Positions 26,068 through 33,533 of a DNA stretch of 64,000 nt are shown piece by piece. This stretch comes from 66-474 sp044464225 (GTDB taxonomy: Bacteria > Pseudomonadota > Gammaproteobacteria > Xanthomonadales > Rhodanobacteraceae). A program made the position numbers and the translations under genes. The DNA lies in NCBI GenBank assembly GCA_044464225.1, contig JBIQLN010000006.1, forward strand, positions 91,746 through 155,745, written 5' to 3'. Numbering within the stretch: the stretch's first letter is position 1; every line of letters starts with the position of its first letter. The notes beneath the pieces are model-generated. The model was given only the letters and a program-made list of their open reading frames with translations. It had not been told where the DNA came from and ran no database searches.

Positions 26068-26424
26068 ATGAATGCTGCTTCCACCACCCTCCCGGAACCG
26101 GGACTCCGGATTTCCGATGCTGCCCTCGAACGCGTGCGCGAGTTGATCCGCGAGGAAGGCAACCCCGCGCTCAAGCTGCGCGTCTTCATCGAAGGCGGCG
26201 GCTGCTCGGGCTTCCAGTACGGGTTCAGTTTCGACGAGGCACGCGCGGATGACGATTTCGTGCTCGATCGCGGGGGCGTCGAACTGCTGGTCGATCCCTT
26301 GAGCATGCAGTATCTCGAGGGTGCGCAGGTGGACTACGTCGAAGAACTGTCCGGCGCGCAATTCGTGATCCACAACCCCAATGCCAAGACCACCTGCGGG
26401 TGCGGCAGCTCGTTCACGGCCTAG
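26068..26424 (+). CDS. erpA: Iron-sulfur cluster insertion protein ErpA (A-type carrier)
   Basis: 118 aa, an A-type carrier that delivers Fe-S clusters to apo-proteins. The three conserved cysteines are seen in GGGCSGFQYGF and near the C-terminus in TTCGCGSSF. ISDAALERVRELI and LRVFIEGGGCSG are ErpA/IscA hallmarks, and the DPLSMQYLEGAQVDYVE stretch favours ErpA. The start is the ATG at 26068. The 3' flank contains two R2 repeat copies before nudC. Confidence 0.93.
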   Translation: MNAASTTLPEPGLRISDAALERVRELIREEGNPALKLRVFIEGGGCSGFQYGFSFDEARADDDFVLDRGGVELLVDPLSMQYLEGAQVDYVEELSGAQFVIHNPNAKTTCGCGSSFTA

Positions 26425-26498
26425 CCCCGCAATCCTCCATGATTGCCGCGACCGGGGATGCGTGGGCGCGAAGGGCATGCGTGGCCATGGGACATTGG

Positions 26499-26538
26499 AA
26501 CGTCCTCTCGGCCCTGACTTTTCCACACGGGTTTCGCG
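26499..26538 (+). repeat. Degenerate copy of dispersed repeat R2
   Basis: AACGTCCTCTCGGCCCTGA followed by CTTTTCCACACGGG resembles the R2 core. It lies about 65 bp upstream of the better copy at 26603-26650. Confidence 0.35.
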
Positions 26539-26602
26539 TTCGCCCATGAACGCTGCTTCGTTGAACCGCCACCTTCCGGTGTTCCACCGTCGAAAACACC
26601 AG

Positions 26603-26650
26603 CACGGCCATCGATGGGGTGGCTTTTCACCACGGCGGCTCCGGACCGGT
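26603..26650 (+). repeat. Best-preserved copy of dispersed repeat R2
   Basis: CACGGCCATCGATGGGGTGG followed by CTTTTCACCACGGCGGCTCC. It matches 6891-6939 and, more weakly, 30469-30510 and 24201-24244. It overlaps the first codons of an upstream-extended nudC frame (ATG at 26614), which argues against that start. Confidence 0.5.
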
Positions 26651-26658
26651 CGATTACC

Positions 26659-27582
26659 GTGAGTTCGGCCCAACGCACGCGCCTCAACACCTTTGCCGAA
26701 ACCCCGCTGGATCGCTGCGGCGAGTACCGCGCGGACGCCGAGTGGATGGCGGCGCAATGTGGCGCGCCGACGGCGCGCTGGCTGGCGTTCGACAGTGAAG
26801 GCCGGGCCCCGGTGCGGGGCAACCGCTTGTGCCTGCTGGAGGCCGGAACCTTCGGACCCGATGCGCCGGCGAATTTCCTCGGCCGCCTCGACTGCGCACC
26901 GCTTTATGCATTGCGCGAACCGGTGGCGCAGACGATGTTCCCGGGCGCGACATGGCTGGACCTGCGTACCGCTGCCGCCGAAATCGAACGCCGCGATGCA
27001 GGATTGTTTGCCTACGCGCGCGGCCTGGCCAACTGGCAGGACGCCACGCGCCACTGCGCGTACTGCGGCGCTCCGTTGCTGCTGATCGATGGCGGCCATC
27101 GCGCATCGTGCACGGGTTGCGGACGTCTCCATTTCCCCCGCACCGACGCCGCAATCATCGTGATCGTCGAACACGGCGATGCCTGCCTGCTCGGCCGGCA
27201 GTCGCTCTGGAAGCCGAGGCAGTACTCCACGCTGGCGGGCTTCGTCGAGCCGGGCGAATCGCTGGCCGACGCGGTGCGGCGCGAAGTACGCGAGGAAACC
27301 GGCATCGACGTGATCGACTGCGATTTCCATTCCTCGCAACCCTGGCCGTTTCCCGCTTCGCTGATGCTGGGTTTCACCGCCACCGCCGCCGGACGCGACA
27401 TCCATCTCGCCGATGGCGAACTGGAAGACGCGCGCTGGTTCACCGCGCGCGACATCGTCGATGGCCTGCGTGACGGATCGCTGCGCGTCTCGACGCCACT
27501 GTCGATCTCCTATCGCCTGATCGAGCATTGGTTACGCACGCGCGCCGGCATCGAACTCGACGCATTGACGGGCACTCGGTAA
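26659..27582 (+). CDS. nudC: NADH pyrophosphatase NudC
   Basis: Nudix hydrolase acting on NAD(H) and NAD-capped RNA. About 307 aa from a GTG at 26659 (the product then runs SSAQRTRLNTFAETPLDRCG). A longer form from the ATG at 26614 would start inside an intergenic repeat and looks less natural. A four-cysteine zinc ribbon is present (HCAYCG, then SCTGCGRLHFPR). The Nudix box is GFVEPGESLADAVRREVREE, followed by the NudC-specific SQPWPFPASLMLGF (SQPWPFPxS). Length and motifs are standard for the family. Confidence 0.92.
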   Translation: MSSAQRTRLNTFAETPLDRCGEYRADAEWMAAQCGAPTARWLAFDSEGRAPVRGNRLCLLEAGTFGPDAPANFLGRLDCAPLYALREPVAQTMFPGATWLDLRTAAAEIERRDAGLFAYARGLANWQDATRHCAYCGAPLLLIDGGHRASCTGCGRLHFPRTDAAIIVIVEHGDACLLGRQSLWKPRQYSTLAGFVEPGESLADAVRREVREETGIDVIDCDFHSSQPWPFPASLMLGFTATAAGRDIHLADGELEDARWFTARDIVDGLRDGSLRVSTPLSISYRLIEHWLRTRAGIELDALTGTR

Positions 27583-27628
27583 GTCGCGCCGTTACAATCC
27601 GCGCGACCGATGATGACCTCGTGACTGC

Positions 27629-28501
27629 ATGGCCGTCGAACTCGTCGCTGCGCTGATCGTGTTGCTGGTGCTGCTGCTGTGGCCCGGCAATGTCGCGGGC
27701 TTGCGGCAGTTCGGCTGGTATCGCGCGTGGCTGGACGTGCTGGATTTCGCCGAGGGCGGCGGCCGCGTGGCCTTGGCGATGGTGCTGCCGGTGATCGCGT
27801 GCGCCCTGATCGCGCACTTCATCCAATACTGGATCTACGCGCTGGCGGCGCTGGCGTTCGCGGTGCTGATCCTGTTCTACACGTTCGGCCCGCGCGAACT
27901 CGAAAGCGATTTCGAGGCAGTGCTGAAGGAAGATGATCCGGTGGCGCGTGTCGCCGCCGCGGCCAACCTGCGCAGCCTGCCCGACGGCGCGCCGCGCGCG
28001 TTCACCGCCGCCGAACTGGTCGAGGCCGCGGTGACCGCGTCCTTGCGCCGCCGCTTCGGCGTGCTGTTCTGGTTCTTTCTGCTCGGGCCTGCCGGCGCGC
28101 TGGGCTACCGGTTGGCATGGGTGACCGCCGACAGCGACCCCGAACGCGTCGATCCCCGCACCCGCCATGCCGCGCGCCGCTTCGCCCTGGCGCTGGACTG
28201 GATTCCGGCACACCTGATGACGCTGGCAATGGCGATGGTCTCGAATTTCGACGCGGTGATCGGCGCGTGGCGCACATGGCACGCACAACCCAGCCACTCG
28301 ATGTGGGAGCTCGATCCGGATTTCCTGGGTGCCGTGGCGCGCTCCGGCGTCAACGCGGACATCGAGGCGGGTGATGGCCTGACGCTGGATACCCACGACC
28401 CGATCGCGGAACTCGCCGACGCGCGCAGCCTCATGCTACGCGTGTTGATCGTATGGCTGGCCGTGGTGGCGCTGATCGTGCTGGCGGGTTGGATCGCGTG
28501 A
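27629..28501 (+). CDS. ampE: AmpE-like inner-membrane protein
   Basis: 290 aa, four to five membrane helices, start ATG at 27629. Characteristic AmpE/CobD-like stretches are seen: FYTFGPRELESDFEAVL near residue 90, FGVLFWFFLLGPAGALGYRL near 145, and DWIPAHLMTLAMAMVSNF. In E. coli ampE follows ampD and modulates beta-lactamase induction and peptidoglycan recycling signalling; here ampD is absent, so the role is open. A GTTACAATC motif (-10-like TACAAT at 27593-27598) lies 30 bp upstream. Confidence 0.85.
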   Translation: MAVELVAALIVLLVLLLWPGNVAGLRQFGWYRAWLDVLDFAEGGGRVALAMVLPVIACALIAHFIQYWIYALAALAFAVLILFYTFGPRELESDFEAVLKEDDPVARVAAAANLRSLPDGAPRAFTAAELVEAAVTASLRRRFGVLFWFFLLGPAGALGYRLAWVTADSDPERVDPRTRHAARRFALALDWIPAHLMTLAMAMVSNFDAVIGAWRTWHAQPSHSMWELDPDFLGAVARSGVNADIEAGDGLTLDTHDPIAELADARSLMLRVLIVWLAVVALIVLAGWIA

Positions 28502-28514
28502 CGCTGGATGGCCG

Positions 28515-28551
28515 GTTGGGCTGAATCCGCGCTTGTAGGATGAAGCCCAAC
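28515..28551. repeat. REP-like hairpin (R1) between ampE and algR
   Basis: GTTGGGCT (28515-28522) pairs with AGCCCAAC (28544-28551), an 8-bp stem. A second stem, GCCGGG (28567-28572) with CCCGGC (28587-28592), follows. Both lie between convergent genes and could act as a two-way terminator. Confidence 0.5.
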
Positions 28552-28624
28552 GCGGCGGTTCGTGTCGCCGGGCTTCGCCGGATGATCCCGGCTCAGCACC
28601 AACTACGGACAGACGATCGTTGGC

Positions 28625-29329
28625 TCACCCGCCACGCAACAATTTGCGCACGGCCGCCAGATTGCGCCGGCTGACTTCCGGCATGGCATCGCTGCCCGCG
28701 ATCAGCGCGCGCACGGTGCCGTCCGACTCACGTCGCAGGCCCAGCAGTCGCTGCATCGGAATCAGGCAGGCGCGGTGCACGCGCACGAACCATTCGGGCA
28801 TCGCTTCCTCGATGGCCTTGAGCGACTGCTCGATCAACACGTCTCCCGCGACGCGATGCACGGTCACATATTTGTCATCGGCGGTCAGGAACAGCACTTC
28901 CGCGAGCGGAATGCGCAAGAGCGCGCCGTGCACCTGCGCCAGCAGCGCCGGATCCGAAGCCACCGCACGTCGCCGCAGCGCCTCGGCACGCGCCAACGCT
29001 TCGCGCAGGCGTTCGACGCGTACCGGCTTCAAGAGATAATCGGCTGCGCGCAATTCGTACGCCTGCAAGGCGTGCTGCTCGTAGGCGGTGCAGAACACCA
29101 GTTGCGGGGGATCGGGCAGGGCCGCGAGCCGGCGTGCCACCCCGATGCCATCGAGTCCCGGCATCGCGATGTCCAGCAACAGCAGATCCGGACGCAATTG
29201 CGCGCATGCCGCCAGCGCGGCATCGCCGTCGCCCACGCTGGCGACGACGTCCGCGTCGTCGCAATCGCGCAGCAACGCGGCAAGCCGCGCGCGCGCAAGG
29301 GGTTCATCATCGACGATGACTATCCGCAT
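28625..29329 (-). CDS. algR: LytTR-type response regulator, AlgR-like
   Basis: 234 aa from the ATG at 29327-29329 (MRIVIVDDEPLARARLAALL). The receiver domain at 1-120 has phospho-acceptor Asp53 (LLLLDIAMPGLDG) and the conserved Lys in YLLKPVR. The C-terminal LytTR DNA-binding domain (about 140-234) shows EVLFLTADDKYVTVH and FVRVHRACLIPM. It matches AlgR, which controls alginate, pili and virulence genes in Pseudomonas; the target genes here are unknown but an exopolysaccharide cluster lies 7 kb away. The kinase gene is 57 bp upstream. Confidence 0.88.
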   Translation of the reverse strand: MRIVIVDDEPLARARLAALLRDCDDADVVASVGDGDAALAACAQLRPDLLLLDIAMPGLDGIGVARRLAALPDPPQLVFCTAYEQHALQAYELRAADYLLKPVRVERLREALARAEALRRRAVASDPALLAQVHGALLRIPLAEVLFLTADDKYVTVHRVAGDVLIEQSLKAIEEAMPEWFVRVHRACLIPMQRLLGLRRESDGTVRALIAGSDAMPEVSRRNLAAVRKLLRGG

Positions 29330-29386
29330 GACCCGGTGACCGGTAGCCGCCAATTTTCGCGAACCACACTTGCACATTCCCCCGAT

Positions 29387-30442
29387 TCAAGCAGGCGGCG
29401 CTTCCGGCAACCGCACGCTGACCCGGAACTCGCCACCCTCGCTGCGTGCCTGCACGCTGCCGCGCTGGCCGAAATGGAAAGCGATGCGGCGCCGCACGTT
29501 GTCGAGTCCATGCCCGCTGCGCGGGACCGACGCCGTGTCGGGCAACGGATTCGAGATCTCGATTTCGATGCCGCCGTCGACGCGACGACCCGCGATCCGC
29601 AGCGTACCGCCCTGGCGACGCGGCTGGATGCCATGGTAGACGGCATTCTCGACCAGCGGTTGCAGCAACAACGCGGGCATTTCCAGATCGTCCGGCAAAT
29701 CGGCGAGTTCGCGTTGCACCGTCAGCCGCTCGCCGAGACGCAGTTGTTCGATGGCCAGGTAGCGGTCGATCAGCGCGAGTTCCGCCCCCAGCGTGCTGGG
29801 CTTGTCGGACGCGCCCAGCGACGCGCGGAACAGTTCGGACAAATCTTCCACGGTGCGTTCGGCGGCATCCGGATCCACCCGCACCAGTGCGGCGACCGTG
29901 TTCATACTGTTGTACAGGAAGTGCGGGCGGATGCGCGCCTGCAAAGCATCGAATTGCGCGCGCGCCACGGCGGCCAGGCGGGCGCGCCACGCCGCCAGCA
30001 CGTAGAAATACCGCAGCAATGCGGCACCCAGGAGCGCCGCCAGCACCGTATTGCCGATGATGAAGCGCAAGCCCGAGGCCGGCGTGAGATGGGTGGCCAG
30101 GGCGCGATCCAGCCATGCAATCACCGCGCTTGCCGCCGCGACCAACACCACCAACGCACCCCACGCCAGCGGCCACGCGATGGCGCGGGGCCAGCGAACC
30201 AGTACCGGCGTCAGCCGGCACAACAACAAGGATGCCAGCAGCGCCAGCCACACCACGAAGAGGGTCGCCGTCGAAAATCCGCGCCAGTCCATCCGCGCAT
30301 CAGGCGCCAGCGCGTCGATCACCACCACCAGCTCCGCCACCACCACCAGCGTGAACACCGAGGCCAGCGAGCAGAAGTCCGGCAGGGCGTTGTTTGTGCG
30401 ATCGTCCGTGACCGCGGCCATGTTGGATTGGTTGGCAGGCAT
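29387..30442 (-). CDS. algZ: LytS/AlgZ-family sensor histidine kinase
   Basis: 351 aa from the ATG at 30440-30442 (MPANQSNMAAV). Four hydrophobic helices in the first 155 residues form the sensor. Next comes the His_kinase domain of the LytS/YehU type with IRPHFLYNSMN (His174), then an ATPase domain with LLLQPLVENAVYHGI and SGHGLDNVRRR. This is the AlgZ (FimS) layout, upstream of an AlgR-like regulator on the same strand. The frame stays open far upstream (to 31069) as an antisense-type shadow of the esterase gene; only the chosen start is sensible. Confidence 0.88.
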   Translation of the reverse strand: MPANQSNMAAVTDDRTNNALPDFCSLASVFTLVVVAELVVVIDALAPDARMDWRGFSTATLFVVWLALLASLLLCRLTPVLVRWPRAIAWPLAWGALVVLVAAASAVIAWLDRALATHLTPASGLRFIIGNTVLAALLGAALLRYFYVLAAWRARLAAVARAQFDALQARIRPHFLYNSMNTVAALVRVDPDAAERTVEDLSELFRASLGASDKPSTLGAELALIDRYLAIEQLRLGERLTVQRELADLPDDLEMPALLLQPLVENAVYHGIQPRRQGGTLRIAGRRVDGGIEIEISNPLPDTASVPRSGHGLDNVRRRIAFHFGQRGSVQARSEGGEFRVSVRLPEAPPA

Positions 30443-30468
30443 GAACTTTCCAAGTCGTGGGAGTCCGG

Positions 30469-30510
30469 AACGGCCTTCCCTGGCTGACCTTCCGCCACGG
30501 CGGCTCCGGG
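30469..30510 (+). repeat. Copy of dispersed repeat R2 between esterase and algZ
   Basis: AACGGCCTTCCCTGGCTGAC followed by CTTCCGCCACGGCGGCTCC aligns with the R2 core at 26603-26650. It fills most of the 86-bp gap. Confidence 0.45.
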
Positions 30511-30528
30511 CGCACGCCGCGCGTCCGG

Positions 30529-31194
30529 TCAGGATTCGAGAATGGCGGTCATGAATGCGGCGAGGTCCTCGATTTCCGGCGGACACACCTGGTGCGCCAT
30601 GGGGTAACTGTGCCAGTCGACCCTGAAGCCCCACGCGCGCAACTGGTCGCGCGAGCGTTCGCCCAGCACCTGCGGCACTACCGGATCGAACGCCCCGTGG
30701 GCCATGAAGATCGGTGTCGCCGCGTTCGCGGCATGGCGCTCGGCCGTGGTGCGATCGACGATCGGAAGGTAGGTGGACAACGCCACGATGCCCGCAAGCC
30801 TTCGCGTGTGACGAAGGCCTGACGCCAGCGCGACCGCGCCGCCCTGGGAAAATCCGGCCAGCACGATGTTCGACGCCGGGACGCCGCGCTCGACTTCGCG
30901 CGCGATCAGGGCACCGACCGCGCCGACCGAGGTGCGGATGCCGGGTTCGTCCTGCCGTTGCGACAGGTCGAACCCCGCGATGTCGTACCACGCGCGCATG
31001 GGCAGCCCGTTGTTGAGCGTGATTGGCCGCACCGGCGCGTGCGGGAACATGAAGCGCAGCGGCGGCCATCCGGGTCGCACCAGTTGCGGCACGATGGGTT
31101 CGAAGTCATGCCCGTCCGCGCCGAGGCCGTGCAGCCAGATCACCGCATGGCGCGGCTGCGGCGCGGTTTCGATCTCCACGCATTCCAGCGTCAC
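30529..31194 (-). CDS. Carboxylesterase / phospholipase of the EstB-APT family
   Basis: 221 aa alpha/beta hydrolase. The GTG start at 31192-31194 overlaps the stop of the upstream peptidase as GTGA, which decides the start. The catalytic triad is Ser116 (LAGFSQGGA), Asp170 (HGAFDPVVP) and His201 (MAHQVCPPE). VIWLHGLGADGHDFEPIVP at the N-terminus and RAWYDI are hallmarks of the carboxylesterase II/acyl-protein thioesterase family, which hydrolyses short acyl esters. It is probably cytoplasmic, as no signal peptide is seen. It is translationally coupled to the prolyl oligopeptidase gene. Confidence 0.88.
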   Translation of the reverse strand: MTLECVEIETAPQPRHAVIWLHGLGADGHDFEPIVPQLVRPGWPPLRFMFPHAPVRPITLNNGLPMRAWYDIAGFDLSQRQDEPGIRTSVGAVGALIAREVERGVPASNIVLAGFSQGGAVALASGLRHTRRLAGIVALSTYLPIVDRTTAERHAANAATPIFMAHGAFDPVVPQVLGERSRDQLRAWGFRVDWHSYPMAHQVCPPEIEDLAAFMTAILES

Positions 31195-33395
31195 TGCGCC
31201 GACCCCGCTTCCGTGCCGAGCCCCAATTCCTCGGCGAAGAAGGCCATTGCCGCCGCCGCGTTGCCGACCCGCTGGCTGAAGGACGCGGTGACACCGTGGC
31301 CTTCGTTCATGCGGGTCAGCAGCAGGATCGGATGTCTGGAGGTATTGGCGGCCTGCAGCGCCGCCGCGAACTTGCGCGACTGCCACGGCGCCACGCGTGG
31401 ATCGTTGGCGCCGGTGATCAGCAGGACCGCCGGATATGCAGTGCCGGGCTTCACGTTCTGCAGCGGCGAGTACGCGCGCAGCCATTCGAAATCAGGCTTC
31501 TTCGTGACCGTGCCGTATTCGGAAATGTTGTATTGCCCGTTCGGCCACCGCTCCACGCGCAACATGTCGTAGATGCCGACCAGCGACACCACCGCGCGGT
31601 ATTCGGATGGATGCTGCGTCAGCGCCGCGCCCATCAACAGTCCGCCGTTGGAACCGCCCATGATTCCGAGATGCGCCGTGTCGGTCCAGTGGTGCTGTAC
31701 CAGCGTCTGCGCGGCGGCGTGGAAGTCATCGAAGACGTTCTGTTTTTTCGACAGCATGCCGGCTTCGTGCCAGCCCTCGCCGAACTCGCCGCCGCCGCGA
31801 ATGTTGGCGACGGCATACACGCCGCCGCGCTCAAGCCACGCCAGCGTCGAACCCAGGAAGCGCGGCGCGGCGGTGATGCCGAAACCGCCATAACCGTAGA
31901 GGATCGTCGGGCGCGCGCCGTTCGGCGTCACGCCCTTCATCGCAATCACGGTGACCGGCACCTTCGTGCCGTCCTTCGAGATCGCATCCAGCCGGTGCAC
32001 GGCGACATTCGAATAGTCCGCGGCCGGTTTCACTTCGAAAACCACTTTCGAGGTGCCGCGTGCCGCGTCGTATTCCACCCAGCGCGTCGGAATCGTCCAG
32101 CCCGAATACGTGATCAGCGCCTGGTCGGAATTGGCGCTGCTCGCGATCGTGCCGACACCGATCCCGGTCTCGGGCAACGGCACGTCGCGTACGAATTTTC
32201 CGTCCGCGCCGTACTGCTGCACGCGCCAATCCGGTCCGCGCACTTCCGTGATCAGGAACCCGCCCTTCACGGGCGCCACCGAATGCATCGCCCAGTTGCC
32301 CTGCAACGGCGGCACCAGCAGCGTCGCCTTGGCATCCGTGTCCAGCGCCAGCAGCTTGCCGCGCGGTGCGCCCTGATACGCAATCACCAGCAGACGATCG
32401 CCGTCCCACGCGGCGCCCTGGTTGATTTCCGACGCTGCGCGCACGTTGGCATCGGTGCCGAGCGCCCGTTTCCACGGACCGTTGTCGCGTCGCAGATACA
32501 CCTCGTCGGGCGCGCCATCGCCTGCGTGCACCAGCGCGGCCGCGTGCCGGCCATCGGCGGAACCGAGCAGGGTGTATTCGGCGACCTTCGACAAACCCTT
32601 GCCGAATGCCAGCGTGTCGTTCGCCGCGTCGCTGCCGAGCGCGTGGTGGTACAACGCCGCATCGAACTGCGACTGGTTGGCCGGGACGCCCGAAGGCAAA
32701 CGCACGTAGGTGACGCCCTTGCCGTCGGCATCCCACACGAGCGCCTGCGGCGTGGTGCCGCCGCCCGCGTGCGGCAGCGCATCCGGCAAGGTCTTGCCGC
32801 TGGCGACCTCGATGAAGCGGATGGTGGTTTCCTCGTTGCCGCCTTCGGCGGTGCCGTAGGCCACGTACTTGCCCTCCGGCGAAGGCCAGTAGCCGGTGAT
32901 CGCGATGCTGCCCTGGGCGCCGTTCGGATCCACCAGCACCTTCGCCTTGCCGTTCGGCCAAGCTTGCGCCACCAGCACCGCCTGCGGCTGCGGGGGCGTC
33001 TGGCGCATGTAGAACAGGGTGCCGCCGACGATTTCGGGATCGAATTGCCGGGTCGACGTCAGCGCCAGGTCGCCCACGCGTTTCACGATGGCCTTGGCAT
33101 CCTTGAAGCCGTCCATCACCTTTTCGGTGTAGGCATTCTGTGCCGCGATCCACTGCTCCACCGCACGCGCGCCGGCGTCTTCCAGCCAGCGATACGGATC
33201 GTGCACGGTGGCGCCGAAGTAAGTGTCGGCGACGTCGTGCTTGCGGGTGGCCGGTGGCATCGCGGGGATCTCGTGCTGCGTGTCGATCAACGCATGATCG
33301 AGCCCCGCGCGCGAGGTCGTCGGGGCCGTTTGCGCCCCCACCGTGGAGGAAAGCAGGCCCAGGACGAAACCGGCGAGCACGCGAAGGGCGGACAT
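31191..33395 (-). CDS. Secreted prolyl oligopeptidase (S9A family)
   Basis: 734 aa with a signal peptide (MSALRVLAGFVLGLLSSTVGA, cleavage near residue 21). It has the seven-bladed propeller region followed by the hydrolase domain. Ser582 in MGGSNGG is the nucleophile, the Asp lies in TGANDPRV, and His700 lies in NEGHGV. The opening DPYRWLED is an S9A signature. It cleaves after proline in short peptides, here probably in the periplasm. It is divergent from a second S9 peptidase over 138 bp and is followed by the coupled esterase gene. Confidence 0.92.
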   Translation of the reverse strand: MSALRVLAGFVLGLLSSTVGAQTAPTTSRAGLDHALIDTQHEIPAMPPATRKHDVADTYFGATVHDPYRWLEDAGARAVEQWIAAQNAYTEKVMDGFKDAKAIVKRVGDLALTSTRQFDPEIVGGTLFYMRQTPPQPQAVLVAQAWPNGKAKVLVDPNGAQGSIAITGYWPSPEGKYVAYGTAEGGNEETTIRFIEVASGKTLPDALPHAGGGTTPQALVWDADGKGVTYVRLPSGVPANQSQFDAALYHHALGSDAANDTLAFGKGLSKVAEYTLLGSADGRHAAALVHAGDGAPDEVYLRRDNGPWKRALGTDANVRAASEINQGAAWDGDRLLVIAYQGAPRGKLLALDTDAKATLLVPPLQGNWAMHSVAPVKGGFLITEVRGPDWRVQQYGADGKFVRDVPLPETGIGVGTIASSANSDQALITYSGWTIPTRWVEYDAARGTSKVVFEVKPAADYSNVAVHRLDAISKDGTKVPVTVIAMKGVTPNGARPTILYGYGGFGITAAPRFLGSTLAWLERGGVYAVANIRGGGEFGEGWHEAGMLSKKQNVFDDFHAAAQTLVQHHWTDTAHLGIMGGSNGGLLMGAALTQHPSEYRAVVSLVGIYDMLRVERWPNGQYNISEYGTVTKKPDFEWLRAYSPLQNVKPGTAYPAVLLITGANDPRVAPWQSRKFAAALQAANTSRHPILLLTRMNEGHGVTASFSQRVGNAAAAMAFFAEELGLGTEAGSAQ

Positions 33396-33533
33396 GGCTG
33401 GACTCCGGAACGCGGTGGCGACCCGCGCAGGTTAGCGCCCCGCCGCATGCTTCGCACACCTCCATACTTTCGGCGCTTGCGCCATCGCGCGACGTGTGGG
33501 TACGCTCCGGTCTTTTGCTCGGGGGTCGTCTCC

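Noticed and set aside
26614..26658. Upstream ATG start for nudC
   Set aside because: The extra residues (GWLFTTAAP) come from repeat R2, and a similar peptide can be translated from another R2 copy at 24201-24244, so it is repeat-derived rather than conserved protein.
31296..33533. Upstream extension of the S9 peptidase frame
   Set aside because: It runs antisense to the complete prolyl oligopeptidase gene and the signal peptide begins only at 33534.
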